Source: Flavobacterium cauense R2A-7
GTDB taxonomy: Bacteria > Bacteroidota > Bacteroidia > Flavobacteriales > Flavobacteriaceae
Length of the DNA: 64,000 bases
Direction: 5' to 3'
Assembly: GCF_000498475.1 (NCBI RefSeq)
Contig: NZ_AVBI01000019.1
Location: 248,001 to 312,000 of the forward strand
Shown one piece after another: positions 35,286-44,643 of this stretch. The position numbers and the translations under genes are program-made. Each line of letters begins with the position of its first letter. Positions within the stretch are counted from its first letter, which is position 1. The notes under the pieces were generated by a model that was given only the letters and a program-made list of their open reading frames with translations, did not search any database and was not told the DNA's origin.

Positions 35286-36542
35286 TTATCGAATTTTATA
35301 TTCAAACAACATTGGGTTTTCAAACTTGGTTTCGTCAAGATTAAATTGCCTGTCGTAACCTTTCCACGGCGAGTTCGAAAAGAAATACAACTTTTCATTT
35401 AGAATTATTCCTAAAGCCGGCTCATCAAATTCCGGTCGGTTGGCATCGATAATTTTTACTTCTTCAAAGCCATTCTGATTTTCGTTCAGAAGATACTGCA
35501 TTACCCGAATCGGTTTTACACCGTTATGTATTGCAAAAAGTCTGTTTTCATTAAAAACCAAACCGTCAATTCCTTTTGGAGTCAAATTTCCCTGAAATTC
35601 AATCCAATATCTGTTCTCAGGGTTTCGTGTATCAATTACTAAAATTCCTTTTAAATAATCGGCAATGAACAATTTTGACTGGTTGTCGTTAAAAGTGATT
35701 CCCTGCAGATTAAAAGCTTCGTTTTTCAAATCCAGCCAAACGGAAAGTTTATCATCAGAAATCTTATAAATCAAAGCGTCACCACTATCGGAAATGTAAA
35801 CATTATCCTTTTTATCAACAACCAAATCGCCAAAAACATGATTGCCTTCTACCGGAAAACGCTTTACAATTTTTTTGCTTGTTATATCGATTTTCAGCAC
35901 TTCCGATTTTCCTTCCATTTCTTTTGAATATCCAATCATTTCAGGCATTGCGCCAGTGGCAACCCAAAGGTATTTTTCTTTAGAATCTGTTTTCATGGCA
36001 AATACCGAAAAGTTACTTTCTGTAAACCAATCGGAACATTTTCCGGTTTTTATATCGAAAGAAACGATTTTCTTTTTGCGTATGCTGGAAGCCAACCAGA
36101 TTTTTGGTTTTTCCAGATAGTGCAAACTCTCCGGATGTAATTCTTTCTCGGACAATGAAATAACTTTTTCTGAATTCGCAACTTGTTTGTCCAACGCCTT
36201 TTTCAGATAAACAATTTTCTCGAATTCCGCCGATTGTCTTATGTTGTCGAAATCGGTATCTTTTTCAAAATCGACTTTATTATTCATTAAAGTCAATCGT
36301 TTTAGAGTCAGAATCGCTTTTTCCTGCTGATTATTCAAGGCATAAGCTGCCGAAAGATTGTATGTATATGTCGGATGTAACGGCCGAACACTATCTAATT
36401 TTTGTGTAAGTTTTAAAAATTGAGGATAGTTTTTTGCTTTGTATGCTTCGATACTTTTATTATAAAGTTCTTGTTGCGATTGTGAAAAACAAGGTATTGA
36501 AAGCAAGGCTATTGCGATAAAATACAAAAAGTGTTTTTTCAT
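35286..36542 (-). CDS. Secreted protein with TPR-like start and beta-propeller
   Basis: A 418-residue exported protein. Signal peptide (IALLSIPCFS, then Gln), TPR-like helices (about 25-110: YNKSIEAYKAKNYPQFLKL, SAAYALNNQQEKAILTLKRL), then an SMP-30/NHL-like six-bladed propeller (GDLVVDKKDNVYISDSGDALIY, FNLQGITFNDNQSKLFIADY, KGIDGLVFNENRLFAIHNG). It is the periplasmic or surface kind of propeller, with no catalytic acid/metal set that can be assigned. Its stop touches the stop of the convergent DUF6056-like gene (adjacent codons), with no terminator visible between them. Function is unknown. Confidence 0.8.
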   Translation of the reverse strand: MKKHFLYFIAIALLSIPCFSQSQQELYNKSIEAYKAKNYPQFLKLTQKLDSVRPLHPTYTYNLSAAYALNNQQEKAILTLKRLTLMNNKVDFEKDTDFDNIRQSAEFEKIVYLKKALDKQVANSEKVISLSEKELHPESLHYLEKPKIWLASSIRKKKIVSFDIKTGKCSDWFTESNFSVFAMKTDSKEKYLWVATGAMPEMIGYSKEMEGKSEVLKIDITSKKIVKRFPVEGNHVFGDLVVDKKDNVYISDSGDALIYKISDDKLSVWLDLKNEAFNLQGITFNDNQSKLFIADYLKGILVIDTRNPENRYWIEFQGNLTPKGIDGLVFNENRLFAIHNGVKPIRVMQYLLNENQNGFEEVKIIDANRPEFDEPALGIILNEKLYFFSNSPWKGYDRQFNLDETKFENPMLFEYKIR

Positions 36543-36642
36543 AATTTTAATTGATATGTCAAATATACATTTTTAATACAAATAAGAAAGTTATCGTTAT
36601 TATAAAAAACATAAAGGTTTATGAACTCTCAAATTATACAAT

Positions 36643-36650
36643 TATCTTTG
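36643..36650 (+). promoter_or_regulatory. Candidate -7 element for sdaA
   Basis: TATCTTTG, matching TAnnTTTG, 31 bp before the ATG at 36681. The -33 TTG is absent. Confidence 0.45.
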
Positions 36651-36680
36651 TCTTAAACAAACCAAATCAATACTAAAGTT

Positions 36681-38102
36681 ATGGAATGTATTTCCGTTTT
36701 TGATATGCTAAAAATCGGTGTCGGACCTTCGAGTTCGCACACGCTTGGTCCTTGGCGGGCGGCCGAACAATTTCTTGCTGAAATCCGTGAACGCAATCTG
36801 ATTGACAACATTAACAGGATTAAAGTTGATTTATATGGATCACTTTCACTGACAGGACACGGACACGCTACCGATTTGGCTGTAATGCTTGGATTAAGCG
36901 GTGCCGATCCGGAATATATTCCCGTGGAGAGTATTGACGTTATTATCACTGCCATAAAAAACAAAAAGGAAATCTTCCTCGGAAATGAGATTATCATTCC
37001 ATTTGACTTTGAAAAAGACATCGTTTTCAATAAAAACTTTCTGCCGTTTCATGCGAACGGACTAACTTTTACGATTTATACAGACGATGAAGAATACAGC
37101 TCCACCTTCTACTCGATTGGTGGTGGATTTGTGGTAAAAGAAGACCGCGAACATTCGAAAGAAAACAAGGAAATAAAAGGCACATTCCCTTATCCGATTG
37201 ACAAAGCAGCCGAATTGTTAGAGTATTGTCAGAAAGAAAACAAAAAGATTTCTGAGATTGTTTTGGAAAACGAAAAATCGATGCGTTCGGAGGAAGAAAT
37301 CAATCACGAATTGATGCGTATTTGGAATACGATGCTGGAATGTATTTACATCGGTTGTCATTCCGAAGGGACGCTTCCGGGCGGATTGAACGTTCGTCGA
37401 CGCGCTTACGACATGCATAAAAACCTGATTGGTGTTTTACCTTATGACAACCCGCAATCGTGGTTGGAAACCATTCGTTTAACCGAAGTGAAATTCCGCC
37501 AGATTTTAAAATGGGTTAGCTGTTTCGCTTTGGCAGTCAATGAAGTAAATGCTTCGTTAGGACGTGTTGTAACCGCACCAACCAACGGAAGTGCCGGAGT
37601 AATTCCAGCCGTTTTGATGTATTATATGGTGATTGAAAATCACGAAGCCAACGACGAACACATCAAGCAATTTTTGATGGTGGCCGGTGAAATTGGAAGT
37701 ATTTTCAAAAAAGGGGCAACCATTTCAGCCGCGATGGGCGGTTGTCAGGCGGAAATTGGGGTTTCTTCAGCCATGGCAGCGGCAGCGTTATGCGAAGTGA
37801 TGGGCGGAACTCCGGAACAGGTTTTAATGGCAGCAGAAATTGCTATGGAACATCATTTAGGGTTAACCTGCGATCCGATTGGAGGATTGGTACAAATTCC
37901 GTGTATCGAAAGAAATACAATGGGTGCGATAAAAGCCATTAATGCAGCAGAATTAGCCATGGAAACGGATCCTAAAAACGCAAAAGTACCTTTAGACAAA
38001 GTTGTTGATACCATGTGGCAAACGGCTAAAGACATGAACAACAAATACAAAGAAACGTCTGAAGGTGGTTTGGCAGTAGCCGTAAACTTAGCAGATTGTT
38101 AA
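36681..38102 (+). CDS. sdaA: L-serine ammonia-lyase (iron-sulfur type, single chain)
   Basis: A 473-residue enzyme turning L-serine into pyruvate and ammonia with a 4Fe-4S cluster. The N-terminal beta domain begins [27 protein letters not shown], a family hallmark. The alpha domain has [23 protein letters not shown], the cluster cysteines in [20 protein letters not shown] and in [19 protein letters not shown], and the end [15 protein letters not shown]. The C-terminal Cys is the intramolecular tail residue that enters the active site in the enzyme of other bacteria. It is monocistronic between a putative promoter and a strong terminator. Confidence 0.97.
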   Translation: MECISVFDMLKIGVGPSSSHTLGPWRAAEQFLAEIRERNLIDNINRIKVDLYGSLSLTGHGHATDLAVMLGLSGADPEYIPVESIDVIITAIKNKKEIFLGNEIIIPFDFEKDIVFNKNFLPFHANGLTFTIYTDDEEYSSTFYSIGGGFVVKEDREHSKENKEIKGTFPYPIDKAAELLEYCQKENKKISEIVLENEKSMRSEEEINHELMRIWNTMLECIYIGCHSEGTLPGGLNVRRRAYDMHKNLIGVLPYDNPQSWLETIRLTEVKFRQILKWVSCFALAVNEVNASLGRVVTAPTNGSAGVIPAVLMYYMVIENHEANDEHIKQFLMVAGEIGSIFKKGATISAAMGGCQAEIGVSSAMAAAALCEVMGGTPEQVLMAAEIAMEHHLGLTCDPIGGLVQIPCIERNTMGAIKAINAAELAMETDPKNAKVPLDKVVDTMWQTAKDMNNKYKETSEGGLAVAVNLADC

Positions 38103-38123
38103 TCAACTATTATAATAATAGTA

Positions 38124-38164
38124 AACCAAGGCTGCCGATTAATTTCGACAGCCTTGGTTTTTTA
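38124..38164. terminator. Bidirectional terminator after sdaA
   Basis: AACCAAGGCTG (38124-38134) pairs with CAGCCTTGGTT (38149-38159), T-run after. It also touches the end of the convergent porin gene (38162). Confidence 0.9.
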
Positions 38165-39229
38165 AAATTCAAATGACATTGCAGTTGTTACGAAAAAATT
38201 ATCTTTTGAAAATCCGTTTTGAGTTTTAAAAACTTCATCCTGAGCATGTAACCAACGGCCCTCTGCCCTGACTTTTACTTTAGAATTCGGCAGAAAATCC
38301 AAATTAAGTGAATTGCCTACTGTTTTAAAACCTCCATAGTTTGCAGCTATAATTACATTTTCTTTATCCTGATAATATTCCGAACGGTACGCTAACTGCC
38401 ATTTTTTTGCGATGGAATATTGTGCAATTAAAACCGGACTGTACCAATTCGCATAATTCTCCCCTGAAATTCGTTTTTGTAAACCGTAATCGAAACCTAA
38501 AATGGTACGCCATTTTTCGGTCCATTGACAATCCCAATACAAATTGTTGAAATAACGTGTTCTTAAATCAGTTCCAATCGGTTCATCGCCAACAAAAGTA
38601 CTCCAGTTAAACGTACTTTTTGAAGACGGTTTATATACAATCTGACTTCCGAAAGCGGGCAAAGCATTGCGATTCGGTTTGTTAATTCGTTGCCAGCCGT
38701 TATTTAAAATTCCGGTAAACGTCCATTTATCATTTGGCTTATAATTAAAACGGATTCCGGATAAAAAATAAGGCGAATTCTCTGCTAAAATGGAACGTGT
38801 CACATTCAAATTACTGGATGATGTTGCGGATTCAAAACCAATATGTGATGCAAAAATTCCAACATCGATACTCGTTTGCTGGTTTTTATCCAAATAGGCG
38901 CCAACAAATGCTTCATTTAAAAACTTAACATCTTCATTGGAGTAATTATCCTGAACATAAGTACCCGTGTGAACCGCTATTTTTGCATAATAATTCTCAT
39001 AAGAAATCGAACTTTTCAACAAAGCTACATTCACATTAAATTCGTTGTGACGGTTGTGATTGTAAAGAAAACTTTGTCGTTGTTTCGTTTCCGGTTTATT
39101 GAAATCGTAACTGTAATACGTTTCAATATATCCCGAAAAATCAACTTTTACTTTTGATGAATCTTGTAATTGCTCTTGTGCCCAAAGTTGTAATGAGCTG
39201 ATGAAAAATAATACTAATGCTTTTCTCAT
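38162..39229 (-). CDS. BBP2-type outer-membrane beta-barrel porin
   Basis: A 355-residue outer-membrane barrel. Signal peptide MRKALVLFFISSLQLWA, then Gln. The N-terminal strand has VDFSGYIETYYSYDFNKPE, typical of the OmpL-like/BBP2 porins, followed by alternating strands (GYLDKNQQ..., TFTGILNNGWQRI, YWDCQWTEKWRTILGFDYG, WQLAYRSEYYQD) and a terminal aromatic strand (NFFVTTAMSFEF). These porins are often found in flavobacterial potassium-uptake (Kdp) operons. It is 10 bp downstream of kup, so both are likely one transcript and the porin may admit K+ through the outer membrane. This role is inferred. Confidence 0.88.
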   Translation of the reverse strand: MRKALVLFFISSLQLWAQEQLQDSSKVKVDFSGYIETYYSYDFNKPETKQRQSFLYNHNRHNEFNVNVALLKSSISYENYYAKIAVHTGTYVQDNYSNEDVKFLNEAFVGAYLDKNQQTSIDVGIFASHIGFESATSSSNLNVTRSILAENSPYFLSGIRFNYKPNDKWTFTGILNNGWQRINKPNRNALPAFGSQIVYKPSSKSTFNWSTFVGDEPIGTDLRTRYFNNLYWDCQWTEKWRTILGFDYGLQKRISGENYANWYSPVLIAQYSIAKKWQLAYRSEYYQDKENVIIAANYGGFKTVGNSLNLDFLPNSKVKVRAEGRWLHAQDEVFKTQNGFSKDNFFVTTAMSFEF

Positions 39230-39238
39230 AAGGCAAAA

Positions 39239-41179
39239 TTAACTCGATTTACGTTCCAAAACAACATTTGAAACCGGATGATATACCATAGGAACGTTTT
39301 CTATAGCTACATCGCTTTTATCCAAACCAAAAGCTTTTTCATCGGAAATAGATAATCGTTTCAAAATGAAGTAGGATTTTAAAAGCCAATCGTGTTTGAT
39401 GGAAAATTCATTTTCAACCGAAAGGAATTTTTCGATGATTACGAATTTGAAATCAGGACTTGAATTATATTTGGTCGAACCGTCAGGACGAATATGCAAA
39501 TTAAGTTCTTTTCGTTCCACCAATTCCTGAACGATTTTCTTGAAATACAACTCTACTCTCGGCTGAATTCGGAATCCGACATTTAAGATTAACTTGATTA
39601 CTTTATCATCCAAGATTTCGACCACTTCATAATTTAATGTATAAGGCTCGTTGGTACGGTTGATGTGTAAAAACCAGTAAACATCAGCACGTTTCGGTTT
39701 TTTAGCAAAGACGGATTTGATTATTTTTTTCTCAATTTCATAGGTTCTGTCGGCTTTCGATAAATAAATCAAATGCGTAGAATACTTCGGAATATTGTCG
39801 TCTTCACTTAATTCGTTAAGCAATGGTGCTTGTTCTGCCAGATTCACAAATTTCAGGTAGTTATTATTGAGTTTGCGTGCATAATACCAAACGTACATCA
39901 CCATGAATATGAACAATTCGAAGAATAAAAACATCCAACGTTCTTTGATTTTCACCACATTGGCTACGAAAAACGAAACTTCAATGGTTGAAAAAATAAA
40001 AAGGATAACCGCCACCCAGCCAATTTTAACCTTTTTAATGAAGATTAAGTAATACGCCAACAAAAAAGTGGTCATTAACATCGCAATCGTAATGGAAAAA
40101 CCGTAAGCCGCTTCCATGTGTGCTGAGTTTTTGAAATACAAAATCATCATGATACAACCAATCCACAAAATCGTATTAATCGATGGAATATAGATTTGTC
40201 CTTTTAATTCAGTTGGGTTTTTCAGAGCTACTCTTGGCCAGAAATTCAGGGAAATAGCTTCGTTTATTAAAGTATATGAACCGCTAATCAAAGCTTGTGA
40301 TGCGATAATGGCTGCAACTGTAGCGATAATGATTCCGAAAATCAAGAACCATTCCGGCATGATGGCAAAAAATGGGTTTCGACTTCCTAATGACGGATTA
40401 CCTTGCGACATTAACCATGCAGCTTGTCCTAAATAATTCACTAATAATGAAACTTTTACAAAGCTCCACGTAATCCGAATGTTTTTTCTTCCGCAGTGTC
40501 CTAAATCAGAATACAAAGCTTCGGCTCCGGTTGTACAAAGAAAAACAGCTCCTAATAGCCAAAATCCATGTGGATATTCCACTAAAAGTCGGTACGCATA
40601 AACCGGATTTAAGGCTTTAAAAATTTCCGGATGATGTACGATTTGTGAAGCTCCTAAAACAAAAAGCATCGAAAACCAAACGACCATGGCTGGACCAAAT
40701 AAACTTCCTACTTTTTGTGTCCCAAACCGTTGAAAGAAAAACAAAGCCGAGAGAATTCCAATTACGATTGGAATTGTTGGAATTCCGGGAATGATAACAT
40801 CCAAGCCTTCAACAGCCGAAGCTACGGAAATTGGTGGTGTGATAATTCCATCGGCTAAAAGCGTTGTGGCTCCTAAAATGGTAGGAATCACGAGTTTCCC
40901 CTTTCCAAATCGTTTTACTAAAGCATATAACGAAAATACGCCTCCTTCTCCATTGTTATCAGCGGAAAGCGTTAGAAAAATGTATTTGAATGTGGTTTGA
41001 AACGTCAACGTCCAGAAAACACAGGAAATTCCGCCATACACCAACAATTCGGATATTGGTCGGTCGCCGATAATCGACTTCATCACATACAAAGGACTCG
41101 TACCGATATCGCCGTAAATTATCCCGAGTGCGACAAGCAAAGAAGCAGCTGTAACTTTATTTACATTTTGAGTGCTCAT
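39239..41179 (-). CDS. kup: KUP/HAK/KT potassium uptake transporter
   Basis: A 646-residue potassium/proton symporter. Twelve transmembrane helices span about residues 10-430. The family signature GIIYGDIGTSPLYV is at about 19-32, then NNGEGGVFSLYALVKRF, LLADGIITPPISVASAVEG, GAEALYSDLGHCGRKNI and NPFFAIMPEWFL. The cytosolic C-terminal region from about 430 on contains the sensing domain. The gene is next to KdpE/KdpD-like regulators and a porin, on the same strand and downstream of them, so K+ limitation probably controls it through that two-component system. Confidence 0.97.
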   Translation of the reverse strand: MSTQNVNKVTAASLLVALGIIYGDIGTSPLYVMKSIIGDRPISELLVYGGISCVFWTLTFQTTFKYIFLTLSADNNGEGGVFSLYALVKRFGKGKLVIPTILGATTLLADGIITPPISVASAVEGLDVIIPGIPTIPIVIGILSALFFFQRFGTQKVGSLFGPAMVVWFSMLFVLGASQIVHHPEIFKALNPVYAYRLLVEYPHGFWLLGAVFLCTTGAEALYSDLGHCGRKNIRITWSFVKVSLLVNYLGQAAWLMSQGNPSLGSRNPFFAIMPEWFLIFGIIIATVAAIIASQALISGSYTLINEAISLNFWPRVALKNPTELKGQIYIPSINTILWIGCIMMILYFKNSAHMEAAYGFSITIAMLMTTFLLAYYLIFIKKVKIGWVAVILFIFSTIEVSFFVANVVKIKERWMFLFFELFIFMVMYVWYYARKLNNNYLKFVNLAEQAPLLNELSEDDNIPKYSTHLIYLSKADRTYEIEKKIIKSVFAKKPKRADVYWFLHINRTNEPYTLNYEVVEILDDKVIKLILNVGFRIQPRVELYFKKIVQELVERKELNLHIRPDGSTKYNSSPDFKFVIIEKFLSVENEFSIKHDWLLKSYFILKRLSISDEKAFGLDKSDVAIENVPMVYHPVSNVVLERKSS

Positions 41180-41218
41180 TTTGATTTAAAAATTTGATTA
41201 TTAATTATTTATATTGAT

Positions 41219-41272
41219 TTAATTCTGAAAAAACAAGGCAATAAGAAAGCCGACTATGAAGCTGATGTTCAT
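41219..41272 (-). CDS. Possible 17-residue hydrophobic peptide (KdpF-like position)
   Basis: A tiny open frame MNISFIVGFLIALFFQN between the KdpE-like gene and kup, one hydrophobic segment of about 12 residues. It occupies the place where KdpF sits in a kdp operon, before the transporter. It lacks the KPE-type end of known KdpF and may be chance. There is no Shine-Dalgarno, which is common in this group. Low confidence. Confidence 0.3.
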   Translation of the reverse strand: MNISFIVGFLIALFFQN

Positions 41273-41302
41273 AATCCTGAAGCAATAATTCGAAAAAATT
41301 AA

Positions 41303-41986
41303 CTAGTTGATGTTAAAGCGGTATCCGATTCCCGATTCGGTTAAAATGTGTTTCGGACGGTTCGGATCTTTTTCTATTTTCTTTCTTAGTTGGGCTATAA
41401 AAACCCTTAAATATTGGGTTTGGTCAATATAACTTGGTCCCCAAACTTCCTTTAAAATATATTGATGCGTCAATACCCTTCCTTCATTTTTAATCAGAAT
41501 TGAAAGCAGCGTATATTCGGTTGCAGTGAGTTTTAGAACTTCATTGTCAATTTTTACGATTCTGGCGGAAAAATCAATCTTAAGGTTGTCCATCGAAACA
41601 ATTGGTTCACTTGAAGTTCCGGCTAAATTTCGGAGTGCTGCTCTGACTCTAGCAAGCAATTCATGGGTTCGGAAAGGTTTCGTTAGATAATCGTTTGCAC
41701 CGTTGTCCAGAGCTTTCACAATTTCTTCTTCGGCACTTTTAACCGATAAAATAATTACCGGATTGTTAAACCATTGACGAAGCTGTACCAGCACATTTTG
41801 TCCGTCATCGTCCGGTAAGCCCAAATCCAGAATAATTAGATCCGGCGGATGACTTGCAGCCAGCATCAGCCCTTCTTTGGCATTAACCGCAAATGCTGTT
41901 TTGTAACCATTGGCTTCCAAAGTGATTTCCAATAACTTGCGGATTTGACTTTCGTCATCGATTACTAAAATGGTGGCATTATTCAT
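41303..41986 (-). CDS. KdpE-like OmpR-family response regulator
   Basis: A 227-residue response regulator. The receiver domain has DDE at 10-12, phospho-acceptor Asp54 in LIILDLGLPDDDG, Ser/Thr near 80 (ILSVKSAEEE) and Lys in YLTKPF. The DNA-binding winged helix has TATEYTLLSILIKNEGRVLTHQYILKEVWG and HILTESGIGYRF. The order and sequences match KdpE. It overlaps the histidine-kinase gene by 8 bp (kinase stop at 41979), so they are co-translated. It should regulate the kup-porin unit downstream; no kdpABC is in this window. Confidence 0.92.
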   Translation of the reverse strand: MNNATILVIDDESQIRKLLEITLEANGYKTAFAVNAKEGLMLAASHPPDLIILDLGLPDDDGQNVLVQLRQWFNNPVIILSVKSAEEEIVKALDNGANDYLTKPFRTHELLARVRAALRNLAGTSSEPIVSMDNLKIDFSARIVKIDNEVLKLTATEYTLLSILIKNEGRVLTHQYILKEVWGPSYIDQTQYLRVFIAQLRKKIEKDPNRPKHILTESGIGYRFNIN

Positions 41987-43091
41987 GGCTGATAGAATTA
42001 GTTTGCATTACTAAAGCCGGAAAAGAAATGGTAAAAACCGCGCCGCTTTCTTCTTCTTTATTCGATACATAAATTTCCCCTTTTTGAGCTTCCACAAAAC
42101 CTTTTACTATGGAAAGCCCCAGTCCGGTTCCTCCGGTTTTGGAATCTTTCAAACGGTAGAATTTATCAAATACTTTTTCGATTTCATCATCCGGAAAACC
42201 GTCGCCGTCATCTGCAATTGTGATAATGCAGGTCATTACTTTATCTTCATCGCCATCGTAATTTACATCCGGTTTATACTCGACACCGATTTCGATTAAA
42301 GCGCCTTGCGGCGTGTATTGTGAAGCATTAAAAACCAGATTGTAAATGATTTGTTCGGTCAGTCCATAATCTAATTTAAATAACGGAAGATAGTCCGGCG
42401 TTTTTACTTTTATGCGATGATTTGTCAATTCCTCCTTAAGATGATCCAAAACATTATAAACCAATTCTTTTAAATCACACCAATCCATTTTGGGTTGAAT
42501 ATAACCGGATTCCAGACGCGACATGTTCAGTAAATTTTCTACCTGATGATTTAACCGAAGGGACGCTTTTTCCATTTCACTTAACAGTTTTGTACTGTTT
42601 TCTTCTGATATTTTTGGTCGTACCTGAAGTGTTCCAACAGCTCCCATAATAGTTGAAATAGGAGTTCGTAACTCATGTGATAATGAATCTAATAAGGTGT
42701 TATAAAGTTTCATGGTTTGTAACTTCGCTTCTTTAGCGTGTGCGAGTTGATTAGCCTTCCTGATTTTAAAAGTCAAAACGGCATTTATCAAAGCGATAAT
42801 AAAAAAGAGCAGCAACAAAAAACCATCTTTTGCCGATTCAATATGGAGCGTATAATAAGGTTTGATGAATAGAAAATCCATCGCCAAAGCACTTAAAATC
42901 GCCGCGAGAAGCACCGGATAGATATCTAGAAAAATTGCCAATAATGAAACCAATACCAGCAATAAATAACCAATTATAGTATAGTCTAAATAATTTCTTG
43001 TGAAAAGAAATAATGTCGATACTAAACCGACCGAAACAACACTAAATAAGTATTGATTTTTGGCTCGCGTATGTTGAATTAACTTTTTCAA
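41979..43091 (-). CDS. KdpD-like histidine kinase without the N-terminal Kdp domain
   Basis: A 370-residue sensor kinase. Four transmembrane helices (about 15-105, DUF4118 type: YTIIGYLLLVLVSLLAIFLDIYPVLLAAILSALAMDFLFIKPYY) precede a short HAMP-like helix, then HisKA with the phospho-His139 in LDSLSHELRTP and HATPase with NLVFNASQYTP, DDGDGFPDDEIEKVFDKFYR and GTGLGLSIVKGF. The usual N-terminal KdpD ATP-binding and USP domains (about 400 residues) are missing, so this is a short KdpD. The start codon is TTG at 43091; no ATG lies in frame upstream. It has a putative promoter 24 bp upstream. Confidence 0.92.
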   Translation of the reverse strand: MKKLIQHTRAKNQYLFSVVSVGLVSTLFLFTRNYLDYTIIGYLLLVLVSLLAIFLDIYPVLLAAILSALAMDFLFIKPYYTLHIESAKDGFLLLLFFIIALINAVLTFKIRKANQLAHAKEAKLQTMKLYNTLLDSLSHELRTPISTIMGAVGTLQVRPKISEENSTKLLSEMEKASLRLNHQVENLLNMSRLESGYIQPKMDWCDLKELVYNVLDHLKEELTNHRIKVKTPDYLPLFKLDYGLTEQIIYNLVFNASQYTPQGALIEIGVEYKPDVNYDGDEDKVMTCIITIADDGDGFPDDEIEKVFDKFYRLKDSKTGGTGLGLSIVKGFVEAQKGEIYVSNKEEESGAVFTISFPALVMQTNSISHE

Positions 43092-43114
43092 TTTTTTATG
43101 ACTTAATTACACTA

Positions 43115-43122
43115 CAAAGTTA
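43115..43122 (-). promoter_or_regulatory. Candidate -7 element for the kdpD-like operon
   Basis: TAACTTTG on the minus strand, a full TAnnTTTG match, about 24 bp before the TTG start at 43091. -33 TTG is not obvious (TTA). Confidence 0.45.
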
Positions 43123-43183
43123 AGCCATAAGTTGTAAGTATTTTATAAGATGAAATGTGGGAAGTATAAAGATTTTATAAAGA

Positions 43184-43624
43184 TTATTTAGCCGATTTTC
43201 GTCGGGTATCAATCAGGTAAATAATTTTCCAAATTCCGTTTTCATTATAAAGTGTAAACGCGTTTACTCCGGAATGGCTTAATTTACCGTTCACATAAAA
43301 TTCATAAGGGGTCCAGGCATGAGCCATTTTACCGTCAACCTGAATGGAATAACTCAGGATTCTTTCCTCAAATTTTAAATCGGTCGGAAATGTGGAAAAT
43401 GATTTATAAAATTCCGATGGTTTTTCGTCTTCAAAACGAGTTCCCTTCTGCCCTTCTATTATGGATTGCAATATCATTTTTTCAGCACAAACCGATTTTA
43501 TTTTCATCGTGTCTTTGGCATGAAAACCTTCAAAGAATTTTTTTACAGTATTTTCAACTTCAGCTTTTTGAGCATTTACAGTAATCGTAAAGCAAACCGT
43601 TATAAATAAAATCAGCTTTTTCAT
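43184..43624 (-). CDS. Secreted NTF2-like (SnoaL-type) protein
   Basis: A 146-residue exported protein. Signal peptide MKKLILFITVCFTITVNA, then Gln. The remainder is an NTF2-like cone: VENTVKKFFEGFHAKDTMKIKSVCAE, a central EFYKSFSTF segment and ending VNAFTLYNENGIWKIIYLIDTRRK, a hallmark of the SnoaL-like or DUF4440-type family. Many serve as ligand-binding or small isomerase domains; no catalytic residues can be named here. It lies alone between the sensor kinase and panB, on the minus strand. Confidence 0.85.
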   Translation of the reverse strand: MKKLILFITVCFTITVNAQKAEVENTVKKFFEGFHAKDTMKIKSVCAEKMILQSIIEGQKGTRFEDEKPSEFYKSFSTFPTDLKFEERILSYSIQVDGKMAHAWTPYEFYVNGKLSHSGVNAFTLYNENGIWKIIYLIDTRRKSAK

Positions 43625-43788
43625 GTTTTTTGTTTTTATCTGATAATAAGTAGTAATTATCGGGATATTGTTACGTCATTTTAGAAATTGTAGTAATTTT
43701 ACAAACTAATTACAGTAGAAAAGAGCAGTTAAAAGTCAATACACGACTTTTTAACTTCCGATTTCTAACCACTAATAACTTTAAGAAT

Positions 43789-44607
43789 ATGTCAGTAGCC
43801 AAAAAAGATTACAAAAGAATAACCACAAAGTCTTTAATCGAAATGAAGGCCAACGGAGAAAAGATTTCGATGTTAACCGCTTACGATTATACCATGGCAA
43901 AAATTGTTGATGCCGCCGGAGTTGACGTAATTTTAGTGGGTGATTCTGCCAGTAATGTTATGGCCGGACACGAAACAACACTACCAATCACTTTAGATCA
44001 GATGATTTATCACGCGTCAAGTGTGGTTCGCGCTGCAGAAAGAGCATTGGTGGTTGTGGATTTGCCTTTCGGAAGTTATCAGTCGGATTCCAAAGAAGCA
44101 TTGCGTTCTTCGATCAGAATTATGAAAGAAAGTGGTGGTCACGCTGTAAAACTCGAAGGCGGAAGCGAAATTAAAGATTCCATCAAAAAAATATTAAACG
44201 CCGGAATTCCAGTGATGGGACATTTGGGTTTAACACCGCAGTCAATTTACAAATTCGGAACTTATACCGTTCGTGCCAAAGAAGATGCAGAAGCAGAAAA
44301 ACTATTGGAAGATGCTAAAATGTTGGAAAAAATCGGGTGTTTTGCCTTGGTTTTAGAAAAAATTCCATCCGCTTTGGCTAAAAAAGTAGCAGAAAGTATC
44401 TCGATTCCGGTTATAGGAATTGGCGCCGGAAGCGGCGTTGACGGTCAGGTTTTGGTATTGCACGACATGATTGGAATGACACATGAATTCAGTCCGCGTT
44501 TCTTACGACGTTATATGAATCTTTACGAAGACATGACAAAAGCCATCGGGCAATATGTTGATGATGTAAAAGCTCAGGATTTCCCTAATGCTAATGAGCA
44601 ATATTAG
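43789..44607 (+). CDS. panB: 3-methyl-2-oxobutanoate hydroxymethyltransferase
   Basis: PanB adds a hydroxymethyl group to ketoisovalerate, the first step of pantothenate (CoA) synthesis. The 272 residues match family length. Motifs are [48 protein letters not shown] (the GDS and TLP segments), [65 protein letters not shown] and NEQY. Active-site residues (Asp in GDS, Glu in KLEGG, Glu in LEKIP) are all there. It is followed by a 7-bp tandem repeat and a pseudouridine synthase gene. Confidence 0.98.
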   Translation: MSVAKKDYKRITTKSLIEMKANGEKISMLTAYDYTMAKIVDAAGVDVILVGDSASNVMAGHETTLPITLDQMIYHASSVVRAAERALVVVDLPFGSYQSDSKEALRSSIRIMKESGGHAVKLEGGSEIKDSIKKILNAGIPVMGHLGLTPQSIYKFGTYTVRAKEDAEAEKLLEDAKMLEKIGCFALVLEKIPSALAKKVAESISIPVIGIGAGSGVDGQVLVLHDMIGMTHEFSPRFLRRYMNLYEDMTKAIGQYVDDVKAQDFPNANEQY

Positions 44608-44640
44608 TCGGCAGTTTTCAGTAATCAGTTAGCAGTTATT
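44606..44640 (+). repeat. 7-bp tandem repeat between panB and the pseudouridine synthase
   Basis: AGTCGGC, AGTTTTC, AGTAATC, AGTTAGC then AGTTATT: the cleanest AGTNNNC array in the window, starting inside the panB stop codon (44605-44607) and ending 4 bases before the GTG start at 44644. Confidence 0.85.
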
Positions 44641-44643
44641 TTA

